DNA of 36,568 bases from a virus: positions 1 to 36,568 of IMG/VR virus record IMGVR_UViG_3300042879_003010. The stretch is one strand, 5' to 3'. Positions 6,894-15,403 of this stretch are shown here, one piece after another. The position numbers and the translations under genes were made by a program. The first letter of the stretch is position 1; every line of letters starts with the position of its first letter. The notes beneath the pieces are model-generated. The model worked only from the letters and a program-made list of their open reading frames with translations, had not been told where the DNA came from and ran no database searches.

Positions 6894-8287
6894 CGGCGGG
6901 GGACCTGTCGGACTTGCCCGTCAGGCGTCAGGAACCGATCGCCCGGACGCAAGCGCCCCTGCTGAACGGCTCGGTTGACGTCCGCCGGGCTGGAGAATGT
7001 CGGGAGGGGTGGCTCTGCCCCGGCCGCCCCTGGCCCGGGCGGCGGCGGCGAGGCCGGCGAGGAAAGCGTCTGCTGCAGCATCTGCCTTTCCTCCGGCGAG
7101 AATACCGATCCCAGCGCGTCCAGACGATCCATGAGGTCGGGCCGGCCGATATTCTCACGCCAGACTCGCGCTTCATCGATTCGGCGGCGCATGAGCCGTT
7201 CGCCCAAATCGATCAGAGCGAGATTGCCTTCCCGCGTGTTGCCGAGCCGCGGCACCGCCTGCAGGAACAGAGCCATATCCCGGTCGCTTGTCGCGCCGCT
7301 GCCGGGCAGCCGCTGCAAGGCCGCCATCTGGTTCCGCAGAGAGGTCAGCACCTCGGCCTCGGACGTGCCTGGGAGGTCATAGCCAAGCGCGCGCGCCGTC
7401 TGCCCGATGATGGGCAGCAGTTGCGCCCCCATGCCCTCTGGGACCGCTCTCACGGCTTCGCGCGCTCGCTCGAACATGGCGAGCAGTCCGCGCGCTTGGT
7501 TTGTTCCTTCACTGACCTGCTGCAGCGTCTGCGCGTCCGCACGCAGCAGCGCGCCCTCTTGCGGGGGGTTGATGACGTTCGTCTGCGGCGGCTGGCCGCG
7601 CCGTTCCAGAATGTTTCGGGCAAGCTCCTGCGCTTGGGGGCTGCCGGGCTCGATGCCAGCCGCGCCGAGTAGCCGCTGGAACTCGTCCGGCGCAGGCTCC
7701 GGCAGCCCGGGAATGCGCTCCGCCGTCCCATCCGGCCGCATCCGGAAGCCCGCCGGCAGTTGCGGCTGGTTGCGCGTGCCCGCCTGGATCCGCGCGACCT
7801 CAAGCTGCGTGGCCCGCTGCCCGGCGACCAGCCGCTCCTGCGCCGCCCGCTGCGCGCGGTCCCGGTCAAGGTCAAGCTGCGCCCGCGCCGCCGGGTTCGT
7901 CACGGACAGCAGCGCCAGGGCATCCTCGCGCGCGGGCCCGGTGCTCGCCGGTCGCGCCGGGCCCATCTGCCCCTCAGGCACCGGGTTGCCCTGCGTCACG
8001 CCGATGACGGCATCCATCTGTGCGCGCTGCCGTTCGTCCTGCCCGCGGAGGGCTTCGGCGATCGCGGTGTTGCGGGCTGTGCGCTCGCGCTCGTCGGCAT
8101 CTGCGGCCATGTACCCGCCGAGAGCGCCGGTCAGGCCCTGGGCGAGGGCTGCGCCGAGCGAGTAGACGGGGCGGCCTGTGGTTGCGCCTGCGGTCAGCCT
8201 TTCGGCGAGGCTGCGGCGTGTTCTCTCGGACTGCCCCGCCTGGCCGAGTTGGCCGAGCGCGATTGCTGTTGCGAGATCAGTAGCCAT
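6890..8287 (-). CDS. Internal virion protein, helical
   Basis: 465 residues from ATG 8287, with a good ribosome site (GGAGGTGG) upstream. The N-terminus is small-residue-rich (LATAIALGQLGQAGQ, GAALAQGLTGALGGYMAA) and could insert in a membrane. It is followed by long charged helices rich in Arg, Gln and Ala. The C-terminus has a proline stretch (SPPPPGPG) and a small GDRFLTPDGQVRQV motif. Its stop overlaps the start of the 716-residue protein, and both are probably ejected with the DNA. Function is inferred from context. Confidence 0.6.
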   Translation of the reverse strand: MATDLATAIALGQLGQAGQSERTRRSLAERLTAGATTGRPVYSLGAALAQGLTGALGGYMAADADERERTARNTAIAEALRGQDERQRAQMDAVIGVTQGNPVPEGQMGPARPASTGPAREDALALLSVTNPAARAQLDLDRDRAQRAAQERLVAGQRATQLEVARIQAGTRNQPQLPAGFRMRPDGTAERIPGLPEPAPDEFQRLLGAAGIEPGSPQAQELARNILERRGQPPQTNVINPPQEGALLRADAQTLQQVSEGTNQARGLLAMFERAREAVRAVPEGMGAQLLPIIGQTARALGYDLPGTSEAEVLTSLRNQMAALQRLPGSGATSDRDMALFLQAVPRLGNTREGNLALIDLGERLMRRRIDEARVWRENIGRPDLMDRLDALGSVFSPEERQMLQQTLSSPASPPPPGPGAAGAEPPLPTFSSPADVNRAVQQGRLRPGDRFLTPDGQVRQVPRR

Positions 8288-8334
8288 TTGGCCACCTCCG
8301 ATGATATGCGAGACGGGGCGAAGGAGAGGAACCG

Positions 8335-8583
8335 ATGCGGGCGATGGTGCTGCTGGCCGCCGTGGTGCTGGCGGGGTGTGCTGGCCCCGAATTGGCGGGC
8401 AATGCCGAAGGCGGCGTTGTCACCTATGGGACAAGCCGCGCTTCACAGGACTGGCACGGTCGGGGCGCGAACGTCGGCTTTTCGATGGCAGAACGGCATT
8501 GCCGCAGTTTCGGCCGCGCCGCCCGCGTGCTCACTGTAGATGATCTTGGCGGCGCTCTTGTGTTCGAGTGCTTGAGGACTTAG
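8335..8583 (+). CDS. Lipoprotein on the opposite strand inside the late operon (moron-like)
   Basis: 82 residues with a clear lipoprotein signal: MRAMVLLAAVVLAGC, lipobox LAGC, lipidated Cys15. The mature part (about 67 residues) has two further cysteines (56 and 79) that could pair, and a segment MAERHCRSFGRAARV. An excellent ribosome site (AAGGAGAGGA) precedes ATG 8335. It is the only well-supported rightward gene in the leftward structural block: it starts 47 bp from a divergent start and ends convergently, overlapping the next stop by 4 bp. Single lipoprotein cassettes of this kind are often morons expressed from the prophage; superinfection exclusion or a cell-surface change is possible but not shown. 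Confidence 0.75.
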   Translation: MRAMVLLAAVVLAGCAGPELAGNAEGGVVTYGTSRASQDWHGRGANVGFSMAERHCRSFGRAARVLTVDDLGGALVFECLRT

Positions 8584-9347
8584 CGGCGCCCGAGGTATCC
8601 ACCCAGCGCCGACCCACCAGCGCCAAACAAAGCCCCCAGCGCCCCCATGTTCGCGCCATACTGCGCGGTCCGCTGGTTGTAGTTGTTTTGCACCATCCCC
8701 ATCAGGTCCGGCGCGTTCACACCCACCGGCGCCACCTGCGCGGCCTGCGGCGTCATCAGCCCAGGCCCAAGGCCGAACACCAGCGCAAGCTCGTTCACCC
8801 GCTGCGCCCGCTGCGCGTTGTCGAACGCCGCCGACGCACGGCTCTCGCCAAGCCCCGCCGTCACCGCCTGCATCCGCGCATCCGTCCGCGCACGCGCAAG
8901 CTCGTCCGCCGCCCGCGCATAGGCCTCGGACCCAGGCACGAACCCCTGCGCCAGCAGGCGCCCCTCCAGCGCCTCCCGGTCCCGCTGGAACTGCGGCTCC
9001 ATCCGCGACATGATGCCCGCCGTCGCACGATCCCGCGCGTCAGCATCCGACACCGCCATCGGCTGCATCAGCGCCGTCCGCGCCATCGGCAACATGTCGA
9101 GCGCAAGCTGCCCGCTCTGGACGTCCAGCGCCTCGCCCTGGTTCGCGATCTGCTGCTGACCGGGCGATAGCTCGACCATCGTCTCCCAGCGATCGCCGCC
9201 CAGGTCCCGGTTCCGGACAGTCCCGAAGGGCGTCACCGTGTCGCCGCGGTTCAGCCGCGCCTGCACCCTCGCCGCGTCGGTGTTCACCGCCATCTGCTGC
9301 TGTGCCGTCGCCATCGGGTCCGGCGGCGCAGGTGCGCGCTTGCCCAT
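8580..9347 (-). CDS. Structural/internal virion protein
   Basis: 255 residues from ATG 9347. The N-terminus MGKRAPAPPDPMATAQQQ leads to a segment TPFGTVRNRDLGGDRWETMV, then a helical centre with REALEGRLLAQGFVPGSEAY. The C-terminus has NNYNQRTAQYG followed by a glycine-rich hydrophobic stretch (LGALFGAGGSALGGYL). Proteins with a P-FG-...-W start, an L-QG--PGSEAY motif and a glycine-rich tail occur beside ejection genes in alphaproteobacterial podoviruses. I therefore take it as a smaller ejection or tail-associated protein. No catalytic motif is seen. Confidence 0.6.
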   Translation of the reverse strand: MGKRAPAPPDPMATAQQQMAVNTDAARVQARLNRGDTVTPFGTVRNRDLGGDRWETMVELSPGQQQIANQGEALDVQSGQLALDMLPMARTALMQPMAVSDADARDRATAGIMSRMEPQFQRDREALEGRLLAQGFVPGSEAYARAADELARARTDARMQAVTAGLGESRASAAFDNAQRAQRVNELALVFGLGPGLMTPQAAQVAPVGVNAPDLMGMVQNNYNQRTAQYGANMGALGALFGAGGSALGGYLGRR

Positions 9348-9348
9348 G

Positions 9349-9828
9349 TCAGGACTCCTTGCCGTAGCGCTTGACCCACTCCGGGGCCAGCATGGAACAG
9401 ATCACCGCATGCTGCCGCACGCCGAAGTGGTGCCGCAGCGTCGCCTCCCGCTTCATCCCGACCCCCTCGTTGAACCGCAGCGCCCGCTCATTCGCGGCCG
9501 GCGTCGCCGTCCACACCTTGAACACCTGCGCGCCGAGCCGACCGCGGAACGCAACGCCGAGGATCGCCCCGACCACCGCCCGCGTCGCCCACAGCGGCGT
9601 ATCGGCCGCGGCACTCAGCTGCACCGTGCCTGCCTTCGGCTGCCAATCGTGAAACACCACCACCGCCGCCAGCGTCTGCCGGCGCACCACTCCGACCGCC
9701 CACGCCGCCGCAAAGCCATCCTCCCCGATCGTCGGGATGCGCCGCCCAGCCCAGCGCAGCAGCTCGCCATTGCGCGGGTCCGACTGCGGGAACCCGAGCA
9801 GCGGCAGGTTCGCCGGCAGGACACTCAC
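9349..9828 (-). CDS. GNAT-family acetyltransferase
   Basis: 159 residues from GTG 9828, which overlaps the preceding stop as GTGA; the longer frame upstream is basic shadow sequence. The fold pattern fits GNAT: AVGVVRRQTLAAVVVFHDW (early strands), a central RAVVGAILGVAFRGRLG helix region where acetyl-CoA would bind, and the late NERALRFNEGVGMKREA motif typical of acceptor-side GNATs. Small GNATs occur in virion gene clusters of several phages and may modify a virion or host protein. The substrate is unknown. It lies between the gp10-like tail protein and an internal virion protein. Confidence 0.7.
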   Translation of the reverse strand: MSVLPANLPLLGFPQSDPRNGELLRWAGRRIPTIGEDGFAAAWAVGVVRRQTLAAVVVFHDWQPKAGTVQLSAAADTPLWATRAVVGAILGVAFRGRLGAQVFKVWTATPAANERALRFNEGVGMKREATLRHHFGVRQHAVICSMLAPEWVKRYGKES

Positions 9829-11504
9829 CGCACCGGCCCCCCGGCCTCGAACACGACGTTCGACCCGAGCCACGCCGGCCGGCCGGTGCCGCTGGTCATC
9901 CTGAGATGGACCGCCATCGCATGGCCCTCGCTCGATGCCGTCCGCCAGGCGCGCGTGACGCCGCCAGGCGCCCCGCCCCACACGCCGACGCCCCAGGATC
10001 CGACGCCCCAGACCAGCGCCCCGCCACTGCCGCCCGATGCCGGAAGCGACGGCGGATCGGCATCGGGCCCCAGCGCGTCGATCACCGGCTGCGGGACGCG
10101 CCAGTCCGTCACCGCCCGGACCTGCCGGATGATGCCGTCCCCGTCCTCGAGGATCGCCTGCACCAGGTGCCCGTGCTTCGTCCGGCCGGGCGCCCCGAGC
10201 GCCTGGAAGCCGGTCAGGCCCTCGGACCGGATGCCCGCCCCGCCGTCCGACGTGTCCGCGCCGTAGAGCAGCACGCGCCCCCAGCCGCCCGTGTTGTGTG
10301 CCGCCGGCGCGAGTGCCGAGGGCTCGGCCACCTGCACGCCCGCGGCCTGCGTCCGGGTGAAGGTGAACAGCGGCGACAACGCCCCCGGCTCAAGCAGCGT
10401 CTCGGATGGCGTGGCGTAGTCCCCGGCGAACGCCCGGCCGCCCAGGCCTTCCGCCCACACCGACGCCGGGATGCCGGCCCATCGCGTGACGGCCCCGCCT
10501 TCGCTGACGACGATCTGCTGCGCCGAGGCGCTGCCCCAGGGCACATTCACCACGACGATGCCGAGGCCCGTCAGCGGAGTGACCGCCCATCCTGCCAGCG
10601 CGCTGCGCGTGTCCGCGATCTCGCGCCAGCTTGGGGCGATGCGCCGCGTCAGCCCTGCCCGCTCCTGCACCGTCTGCGCGTCCGCGCCGGAGCGCAGCGC
10701 GGACAGTGGCAGCAGCCCGCCGGCCGTCACCGCCAGGGCATCGCCGCCATAGGCCACGACGCAGCGATGCGGCGCCCCGAGCAACCGCGGGATGCGCCAG
10801 CGCCCGACCAGCGTCCATGTCGTGGCCGAAGACGGATCGGTCCCGGCGTAGACGATCGCCTCCTCGTTGCTCGTCAGGATCACCGTGAGGCTCTGCGGCC
10901 CGGCCCCGCCATCGCCCGACAGCGTGGTCATAGCGACGACGCCGCCGCCGCGCTGGGCGACGCCCTGGAGGGGGAACTCGGTGAAGGTGCCGCCGATCGC
11001 GCCCGCGGCGCCGTAGTAGAACGACAGCTGCGTGGCGTTCCCGACGAACATCCGGCCATGCGCCGCGCCGGCCCATGAGACGCCGCCGGTCACGCCCGTG
11101 CCTGTCCAGGTGGCCCAGGTGGTGCCGTTGAAGGTGCGCGGCGTGTCCACGCCGTTGAACGCAAACAGGAACTGTCCGCCCGAAGCCGAGAACTGGATCG
11201 AGGACCACCGGGCGTTCGTCAGCCCGGACACGACCGGAGCGCCGACCGTCCCGGGCGCCGTCACGTCATAGATGCCGGTGCCGGAGGCCGCGAACAGCAG
11301 CTCGCTCGCGCCGTTCCAGCTCAGCAGCCCCTCGACCTGCGCCGGAAGCCCCCTCGCCCACACCCGCCAGCCGCGGCGCACGCGCGGGACGCCGCGCTCG
11401 ATGGTGAAGTTGTCCACGATCGGCCCGAAGCCCGGGCGCATGGCCGTGATCGGGTCGCGCGTGTTCCAGCCGAGCGAGAGCGGCGCGATGAAGGCGTTTG
11501 GCAT
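9825..11504 (-). CDS. gp10-like tail/portal-stabilising protein
   Basis: 559 residues from ATG 11504, the start MPNAFIAPLSLGWN; the upstream extension lacks coding character. The protein is beta-rich with repeated blades containing W, G and T (GLLSWNGASELLFAASGTG, WSSIQFSASGGQFLFAFNG, GRMFVGNATQLSFY). This is a propeller-like pattern seen in podoviral proteins that sit under the portal and hold packaged DNA, such as P22 gp10. Order and size fit: it lies in the same operon as the gp4-like adaptor. The C-terminus is rich in GVG/GVW repeats (LVWGVGSWGVGVWGG). Homology to gp10 itself cannot be shown without a profile search. Confidence 0.6.
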   Translation of the reverse strand: MPNAFIAPLSLGWNTRDPITAMRPGFGPIVDNFTIERGVPRVRRGWRVWARGLPAQVEGLLSWNGASELLFAASGTGIYDVTAPGTVGAPVVSGLTNARWSSIQFSASGGQFLFAFNGVDTPRTFNGTTWATWTGTGVTGGVSWAGAAHGRMFVGNATQLSFYYGAAGAIGGTFTEFPLQGVAQRGGGVVAMTTLSGDGGAGPQSLTVILTSNEEAIVYAGTDPSSATTWTLVGRWRIPRLLGAPHRCVVAYGGDALAVTAGGLLPLSALRSGADAQTVQERAGLTRRIAPSWREIADTRSALAGWAVTPLTGLGIVVVNVPWGSASAQQIVVSEGGAVTRWAGIPASVWAEGLGGRAFAGDYATPSETLLEPGALSPLFTFTRTQAAGVQVAEPSALAPAAHNTGGWGRVLLYGADTSDGGAGIRSEGLTGFQALGAPGRTKHGHLVQAILEDGDGIIRQVRAVTDWRVPQPVIDALGPDADPPSLPASGGSGGALVWGVGSWGVGVWGGAPGGVTRAWRTASSEGHAMAVHLRMTSGTGRPAWLGSNVVFEAGGPVR

Positions 11505-11514
11505 GGCGGCCCGG

Positions 11515-12651
11515 CTACAGCGCGGCGACCGCGGCTTGCAGGTCGCCGTCGGCCAGCGCCGTCGGCAGCAGGCGAAGCAGGCCCATGCTGCCGAACAGCG
11601 CGAGGCCGCCGGTGACATTCGCGCCAATGCGGATTGTCGTCAGGCCCGCGGTCGGGCCGCCGGTTACTGCGACCACCGCCGCGCCGTTGAGACTGCCCGC
11701 CATGCGTCCCCCGCTGATCGTGAAGCCTGCCCGGAACGCTGTCCCGGGTGTCATGTTGCCGAGGCTCGCGCTGGACGCCGCCGCCGACAGGACGCGCCGG
11801 ACGCCGACGTTCGTGCCGCTGTAGTTCAGGAGCGTGAAGCGGTTGTTCTCCGTGCCGTCATCCATCTGAACGAGGGTATGCTCGACGCCCGACGTGCCGA
11901 ACGCGACAGGCATCAGCGCGTGGACCAGGACCGTAGCCGGGCCACCGGCTGCGATGCCCAGGCTGGCAAGCGGCGCCGTCACGAGGTCCGCGCCGCGCGT
12001 CGAGACGGCAGGCGCACCGGCCGGCGGCAGGATCGGAGTGGAAGCGAAGGCGCCAAGCTCAAGCTGGGGCGCGCCGATGCGGAACGTGGCATCTATGGCT
12101 ACGCTGATCTGCGGCGTCCATGCTATCTGAGTGCCCGCGCGCCCGGTTGTCGCGCCGGTTAGCGTCCGCGTGTGCGAGATGCGCCCGCCGGACAACGCGC
12201 CGCCCGTGATGGCGGTGAAGCTCGTAGAACCCTGCGTGACAAACACATTCGCAGCCGTCCATTCGGTGACGAACATCGTGAGGTTAGTGATACCCGCCAG
12301 CGACCCGCCGACCAGCCGCACGAAGGCGCTATGCGTCCACACCTCATTTTGCGCCGCCGTCGGGTAAGTCTGATCAGCGCGAATGAGCACGCCGAGCCCC
12401 GTCGTGCTGGTCCCACTCAACCGGATATCCACATACGGGATGCCCGCTTCGGTGCCGCTGCCGACGATGTTGAACACCACGCCGCCAGTCGGGAACATCG
12501 CCCAGTTCGTCGGCGCCGTCCCCGGCGTCCCCGCCACCGCACCCTCGCAGCGCGGATTGCGAATGTCGTTCCGACGCTGCCCCTCGATCTCAAGCCAGCG
12601 ATCCGGCAGCAGATATCGCGGCTGATCCGCGCTGAAAAGCTGCCACGTCAT
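11515..12651 (-). CDS. Head-spike/fibre-like protein with carbohydrate-binding-like modules
   Basis: 378 residues from ATG 12651. After a short lead it contains NPRCEGAVAGTPGTAPTNW (from about residue 32), the opening of a jelly-roll module found in phage head-spike and fibre proteins, followed by GTEAGIPYVDIRLSGTS. A second beta-rich part (about 235-370) contains GVEHTLVQMDDGTENNRF and resembles concanavalin-like lectin folds. It likely decorates the virion or helps attachment. It lies between the adaptor and the gp10-like gene, with its stop 11 bp before the next start. Confidence 0.65.
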   Translation of the reverse strand: MTWQLFSADQPRYLLPDRWLEIEGQRRNDIRNPRCEGAVAGTPGTAPTNWAMFPTGGVVFNIVGSGTEAGIPYVDIRLSGTSTTGLGVLIRADQTYPTAAQNEVWTHSAFVRLVGGSLAGITNLTMFVTEWTAANVFVTQGSTSFTAITGGALSGGRISHTRTLTGATTGRAGTQIAWTPQISVAIDATFRIGAPQLELGAFASTPILPPAGAPAVSTRGADLVTAPLASLGIAAGGPATVLVHALMPVAFGTSGVEHTLVQMDDGTENNRFTLLNYSGTNVGVRRVLSAAASSASLGNMTPGTAFRAGFTISGGRMAGSLNGAAVVAVTGGPTAGLTTIRIGANVTGGLALFGSMGLLRLLPTALADGDLQAAVAAL

Positions 12652-12670
12652 GCGTCACACCCGCGGCGCA

Positions 12671-13378
12671 TCAAGGGATCACCACCGTCTGGCCGTTGCC
12701 GAGCCCGACCGGCGCGTTCCCCGCAGGCTTCAGCCCGCCCATGCCCAGCACCCCAAGCGGACGGTCATCCGCGATCGTCCTCGCCAGCGCCGACGCATAC
12801 AGCCCCGCGGCGCCCGCCGAGTTCAGGCCCCGCGCATCCCGCCACAGCGCCAGCATCGCCAGCGTGATCAACCGCTCGTCCACGAGCGCCACGTCATTGT
12901 CCGCGCCCCAGGTCTCCCGCGACGTCGCCCCGTTCACCACAGGCCGGCCCGTCACATAACGCAGCGACAGCGATCCGCCCGGCGCAGGCTGCGCCAGCAG
13001 ATGCAGCGCCCCCTCGGACAGGCGGAACACAGGCCCGCTGGACGCCACCGGGGGCCGCAGCAGCGCCTCGAACTCCGGCTCGCTCACCGGCCCGCGCGCC
13101 GCATAGGACAGGTCCGTCAGCCACACGGTGCCCGGCACCAGCCGCCCGAAATCCACCGGCAGCGCCACCACCTGCGACGCCGACGGCGACAGCGCGACCG
13201 TGTAGGTCCGCAGCAGCCGCTGCCAGTCATGCGCGTCCGAGACCATCCGCAGCGCCTCGCGCGCGAACTCGACGACCTCCTGCTCTGTCTCAGCCGTGCT
13301 GCTCAGCCACACGCCGGGCGGAGGCGCACCAAGCCCGGCGCGCAGCCAGAACGACGCGCAGATGGTCGCGAGAGACAT
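12671..13378 (-). CDS. Head-tail adaptor (P22 gp4-like)
   Basis: 235 residues from ATG 13378. The N-terminal half has EVVEFAREALRMVSDAHDWQ (residues 34-53), then LPVDFGRLVPGTVW (about 73-86). This combination of a helix ending in a Trp residue followed by a D-F-R strand is common in phage adaptor proteins that bind the portal ring. A later segment has LRYVTGRPVV and long helices (ITLAMLALWRDARG). Position shortly after coat and before the gp10-like gene agrees. It would form the first connector ring below the portal. Confidence 0.7.
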   Translation of the reverse strand: MSLATICASFWLRAGLGAPPPGVWLSSTAETEQEVVEFAREALRMVSDAHDWQRLLRTYTVALSPSASQVVALPVDFGRLVPGTVWLTDLSYAARGPVSEPEFEALLRPPVASSGPVFRLSEGALHLLAQPAPGGSLSLRYVTGRPVVNGATSRETWGADNDVALVDERLITLAMLALWRDARGLNSAGAAGLYASALARTIADDRPLGVLGMGGLKPAGNAPVGLGNGQTVVIP

Positions 13379-13379
13379 C

Positions 13380-13706
13380 TCAGGTCACGACCGTGCTGCC
13401 AGGCGCCCGGCCGACCGTCTGCGGCCAGTCACGCCGACGCGCCCACAGCCAGTAAGTCCCGGCCGGCGTCGGCCGCGTGGTCGCGCGGCTGAACGTCGCG
13501 CCAAGCCCGGCCCCGACCGTCGCGACACCCCAGCCCGTCGTCGGCGGAGTGTCCGGCGACAGGCTCCAGGCCGTCTCGACCACGGCACCGCCAGGCGACA
13601 CGTCGCCCGTGACCGTCACCGCGCTGCTCGCAGCCCCGCCCGTCGGGGTGGCAGGCGACACGCTGCCGCGCCGCCGGATGTTCTGGCCGATATTCCGCAC
13701 AGCCAT
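13380..13706 (-). CDS. Small virion-type hypothetical protein
   Basis: 108 residues from ATG 13706; the A of its ATG is the last base of the preceding TGA stop. After a basic start (MAVRNIGQNIRRRGS) it is Thr/Gly/Val-rich beta-type sequence with TAWSLSPDTPPTTGWG and GTYWLWARRRDW, similar in feel to an immunoglobulin-like or decoration domain. It has no signal peptide, no cysteines and no membrane segment. A minor head or connector protein is likely from position only. Confidence 0.55.
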   Translation of the reverse strand: MAVRNIGQNIRRRGSVSPATPTGGAASSAVTVTGDVSPGGAVVETAWSLSPDTPPTTGWGVATVGAGLGATFSRATTRPTPAGTYWLWARRRDWPQTVGRAPGSTVVT

Positions 13707-14374
13707 CAGACCGTTTCCTTCTTCGCCGCCGCCGGGCGCCCGCCGCGCCTCGGCTCCTCACGCTCCTGGACGCTCCGGCGCACCAGCGCCTCGAGCTCCG
13801 CGACACGCTCGCGCAGCCCCTCGACCTCTTCCTGCGCCGCCTTCGCCCGGGCATCGGCCTGCGCCAGCGGCGCCTGGGCATCCGCCGCCGTCAGGAACCT
13901 CTGCGCTCGGTCCCGCAGCTCGCGCGCGCCGGAGATCGCCTTGAGCGCCCCGTCCGGCAGCTGCGCCAGCATCTCGATTGAGCCGACACCCGCCGCACGC
14001 AGCCCCGCGATCTCGTCCACCCGCAGGTTCAGCAGGGCCAGCGGCGTCCCCGACGCGGCCTCTTGCTGGTTCGCCATCCACTTCTCGGCGATGTCCCGCA
14101 CGAACGGCCAGTGGTCCGGCTCCTCGACGACGAAGCGATCCGAGCCGGCAGGCCAGCGCAGCATGTTCCGGTCGAGCGTGCTCTTGTCGCCGGGGTAATG
14201 CTGCCGCACCACGAGCACCCGGTCGAACACCGGCCGGCCCGCGTCGCGCGACAACGGAATGTTCTCGACCGCCTCGAAGCGGAACGACACGAAGCGATGC
14301 GTCGGCATCGTCTGCCCCATCGCATTCGTGAAGTGACCGCCGTCGGCGATCGAAAAGACCTGGCTCTCTTCCAT
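13706..14374 (-). CDS. Coat-adjacent virion-associated protein with C-terminal coiled coil
   Basis: 222 residues from ATG 14374, chosen because GAGGGG lies 5 bases upstream; ATG 14407 in frame would start within the terminator hairpin. The N-terminal part contains DRVLVVRQHYPGDKSTLDR and WPFVRDIAEKWMANQQ. The centre has LRVDEIAGLRAAGVGSIEMLAQLPD, a helix-hairpin-helix-like pattern. The C-terminus (about 165-222) is a long Ala/Glu/Arg coiled coil ending in GRPAAAKKETV. It follows the coat gene after a hairpin terminator, so it is probably made in smaller amounts. Family not identified. Confidence 0.65.
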   Translation of the reverse strand: MEESQVFSIADGGHFTNAMGQTMPTHRFVSFRFEAVENIPLSRDAGRPVFDRVLVVRQHYPGDKSTLDRNMLRWPAGSDRFVVEEPDHWPFVRDIAEKWMANQQEAASGTPLALLNLRVDEIAGLRAAGVGSIEMLAQLPDGALKAISGARELRDRAQRFLTAADAQAPLAQADARAKAAQEEVEGLRERVAELEALVRRSVQEREEPRRGGRPAAAKKETV

Positions 14375-14388
14375 GGTGATCCCCTCGC

Positions 14389-14419
14389 GAAAGAAAGGGG
14401 CGGGCATGACGCCCGCCCC
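14389..14419 (-). terminator. Hairpin terminator after the coat gene
   Basis: On the leftward transcript, GGGGCGGGC and GCCCGCCCC form a perfect 9-bp GC stem with a 5-nt loop (14397-14419), followed at once by UUUCUUUC (14389-14396). It lies 7 bp after the coat stop. It is a good intrinsic terminator, probably partial because essential head-tail genes follow, which would make coat mRNA more abundant than downstream mRNA. Confidence 0.75.
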
Positions 14420-14426
14420 CGCCCCG

Positions 14427-15398
14427 TCAGTCCGTCCGCAGCAGGCCCTGGAGGGCCGAGTTGCTGACGGTCATGTTGCCCTTCCAGCCGATGATGCGGA
14501 TCATCGCATCCTGGTTCGTCGGCTCGCGATCCGACCCGACGCGATAGACGTCCATGCCGGACATCGGCCGCCAGAACAGGTAGTTCGTGTTCAGGAAGTA
14601 GATGCTGTTCGCCGGCGCCTGGCCACCCGAGCCGCCGTCGAGCACGACATCGGCGTTCCGGAACTTCGCCGTTACGAAGCCGGCGCGCGCCATCTCGTCG
14701 TCGATGATCGTCTGCCGGTCCGACATCGCGTCCATGAACAACTGGAACGCATTGCCGTCCGCCGGCGCGATGTCCGGCACGTCCGTCCCGCGCGTCACCG
14801 AGTTGTAGACCCGGCCCATGTGGTTCAGGATCGTCGCCGCCGTGGCCGCGGCGGTGAAGTTGACGCTCGACCGCTGGGCGACGTTCCGCCACCACGTCGC
14901 CGTGTTGCGGTTGATGTTGCCCACCGTGTTCGTGTTCGTCAGCGGCACGAGGAGCTGCAGGCCGCCGATCTGGTTGCCGCCGCCGCCCGTGCCGTCGGAG
15001 TAGACGCCGGTGTTGAGCAGGTTCGCGAGCGAGCGCTCCATGTTCTCCACGCGGGCGACGAGCATGTCGATCATCTGCTCGCGGCCACGGTTCTGCGCCA
15101 TCTCCAAGCCGGAGATGATCAGCGACGCATAGGCCTCGCGGATGGAGAACTCCGCCGCGGTGGCATGCTCGAACGCCGCCGTCGTGAGCGTGCCGAGGCC
15201 GGAATACCAGCCGACGTTCGTGGTCGCCGCGAAGTCGATCTCCTGCACGATCAGGCGCCCGCCGCTCACAGGCCGGGCGTTGCCGCGCCGGCGCATGCGA
15301 CGCAGGAGCGCGCTGTTCTGCGTGATGTTGTCGGCGAGCGCGCGCGTGCGGCTCTCGATCGTGGTGGTGATGAGGTTGTTGTAGTTCGCGTTGCTCAT
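14427..15398 (-). CDS. Major capsid (coat) protein
   Basis: 323 residues from ATG 15398. Typical HK97-fold coat features are visible in order: an N-terminal helix (LITTTIESRTRALADNI), GRLIVQEIDFAATTNVGWYSG (45-65, an E-loop-like strand pair), a long spine helix (REAYASLIISGLEMAQNRGREQMIDML) and a C-terminal domain with YFLNTNYLFWRPMSGMDVY. It follows the scaffold gene and is bounded downstream by a GC-rich terminator. It has no N-terminal delta domain or protease cleavage region, consistent with the separate scaffold gene. Confidence 0.85.
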   Translation of the reverse strand: MSNANYNNLITTTIESRTRALADNITQNSALLRRMRRRGNARPVSGGRLIVQEIDFAATTNVGWYSGLGTLTTAAFEHATAAEFSIREAYASLIISGLEMAQNRGREQMIDMLVARVENMERSLANLLNTGVYSDGTGGGGNQIGGLQLLVPLTNTNTVGNINRNTATWWRNVAQRSSVNFTAAATAATILNHMGRVYNSVTRGTDVPDIAPADGNAFQLFMDAMSDRQTIIDDEMARAGFVTAKFRNADVVLDGGSGGQAPANSIYFLNTNYLFWRPMSGMDVYRVGSDREPTNQDAMIRIIGWKGNMTVSNSALQGLLRTD

Positions 15399-15403
15399 GG
15401 CTC

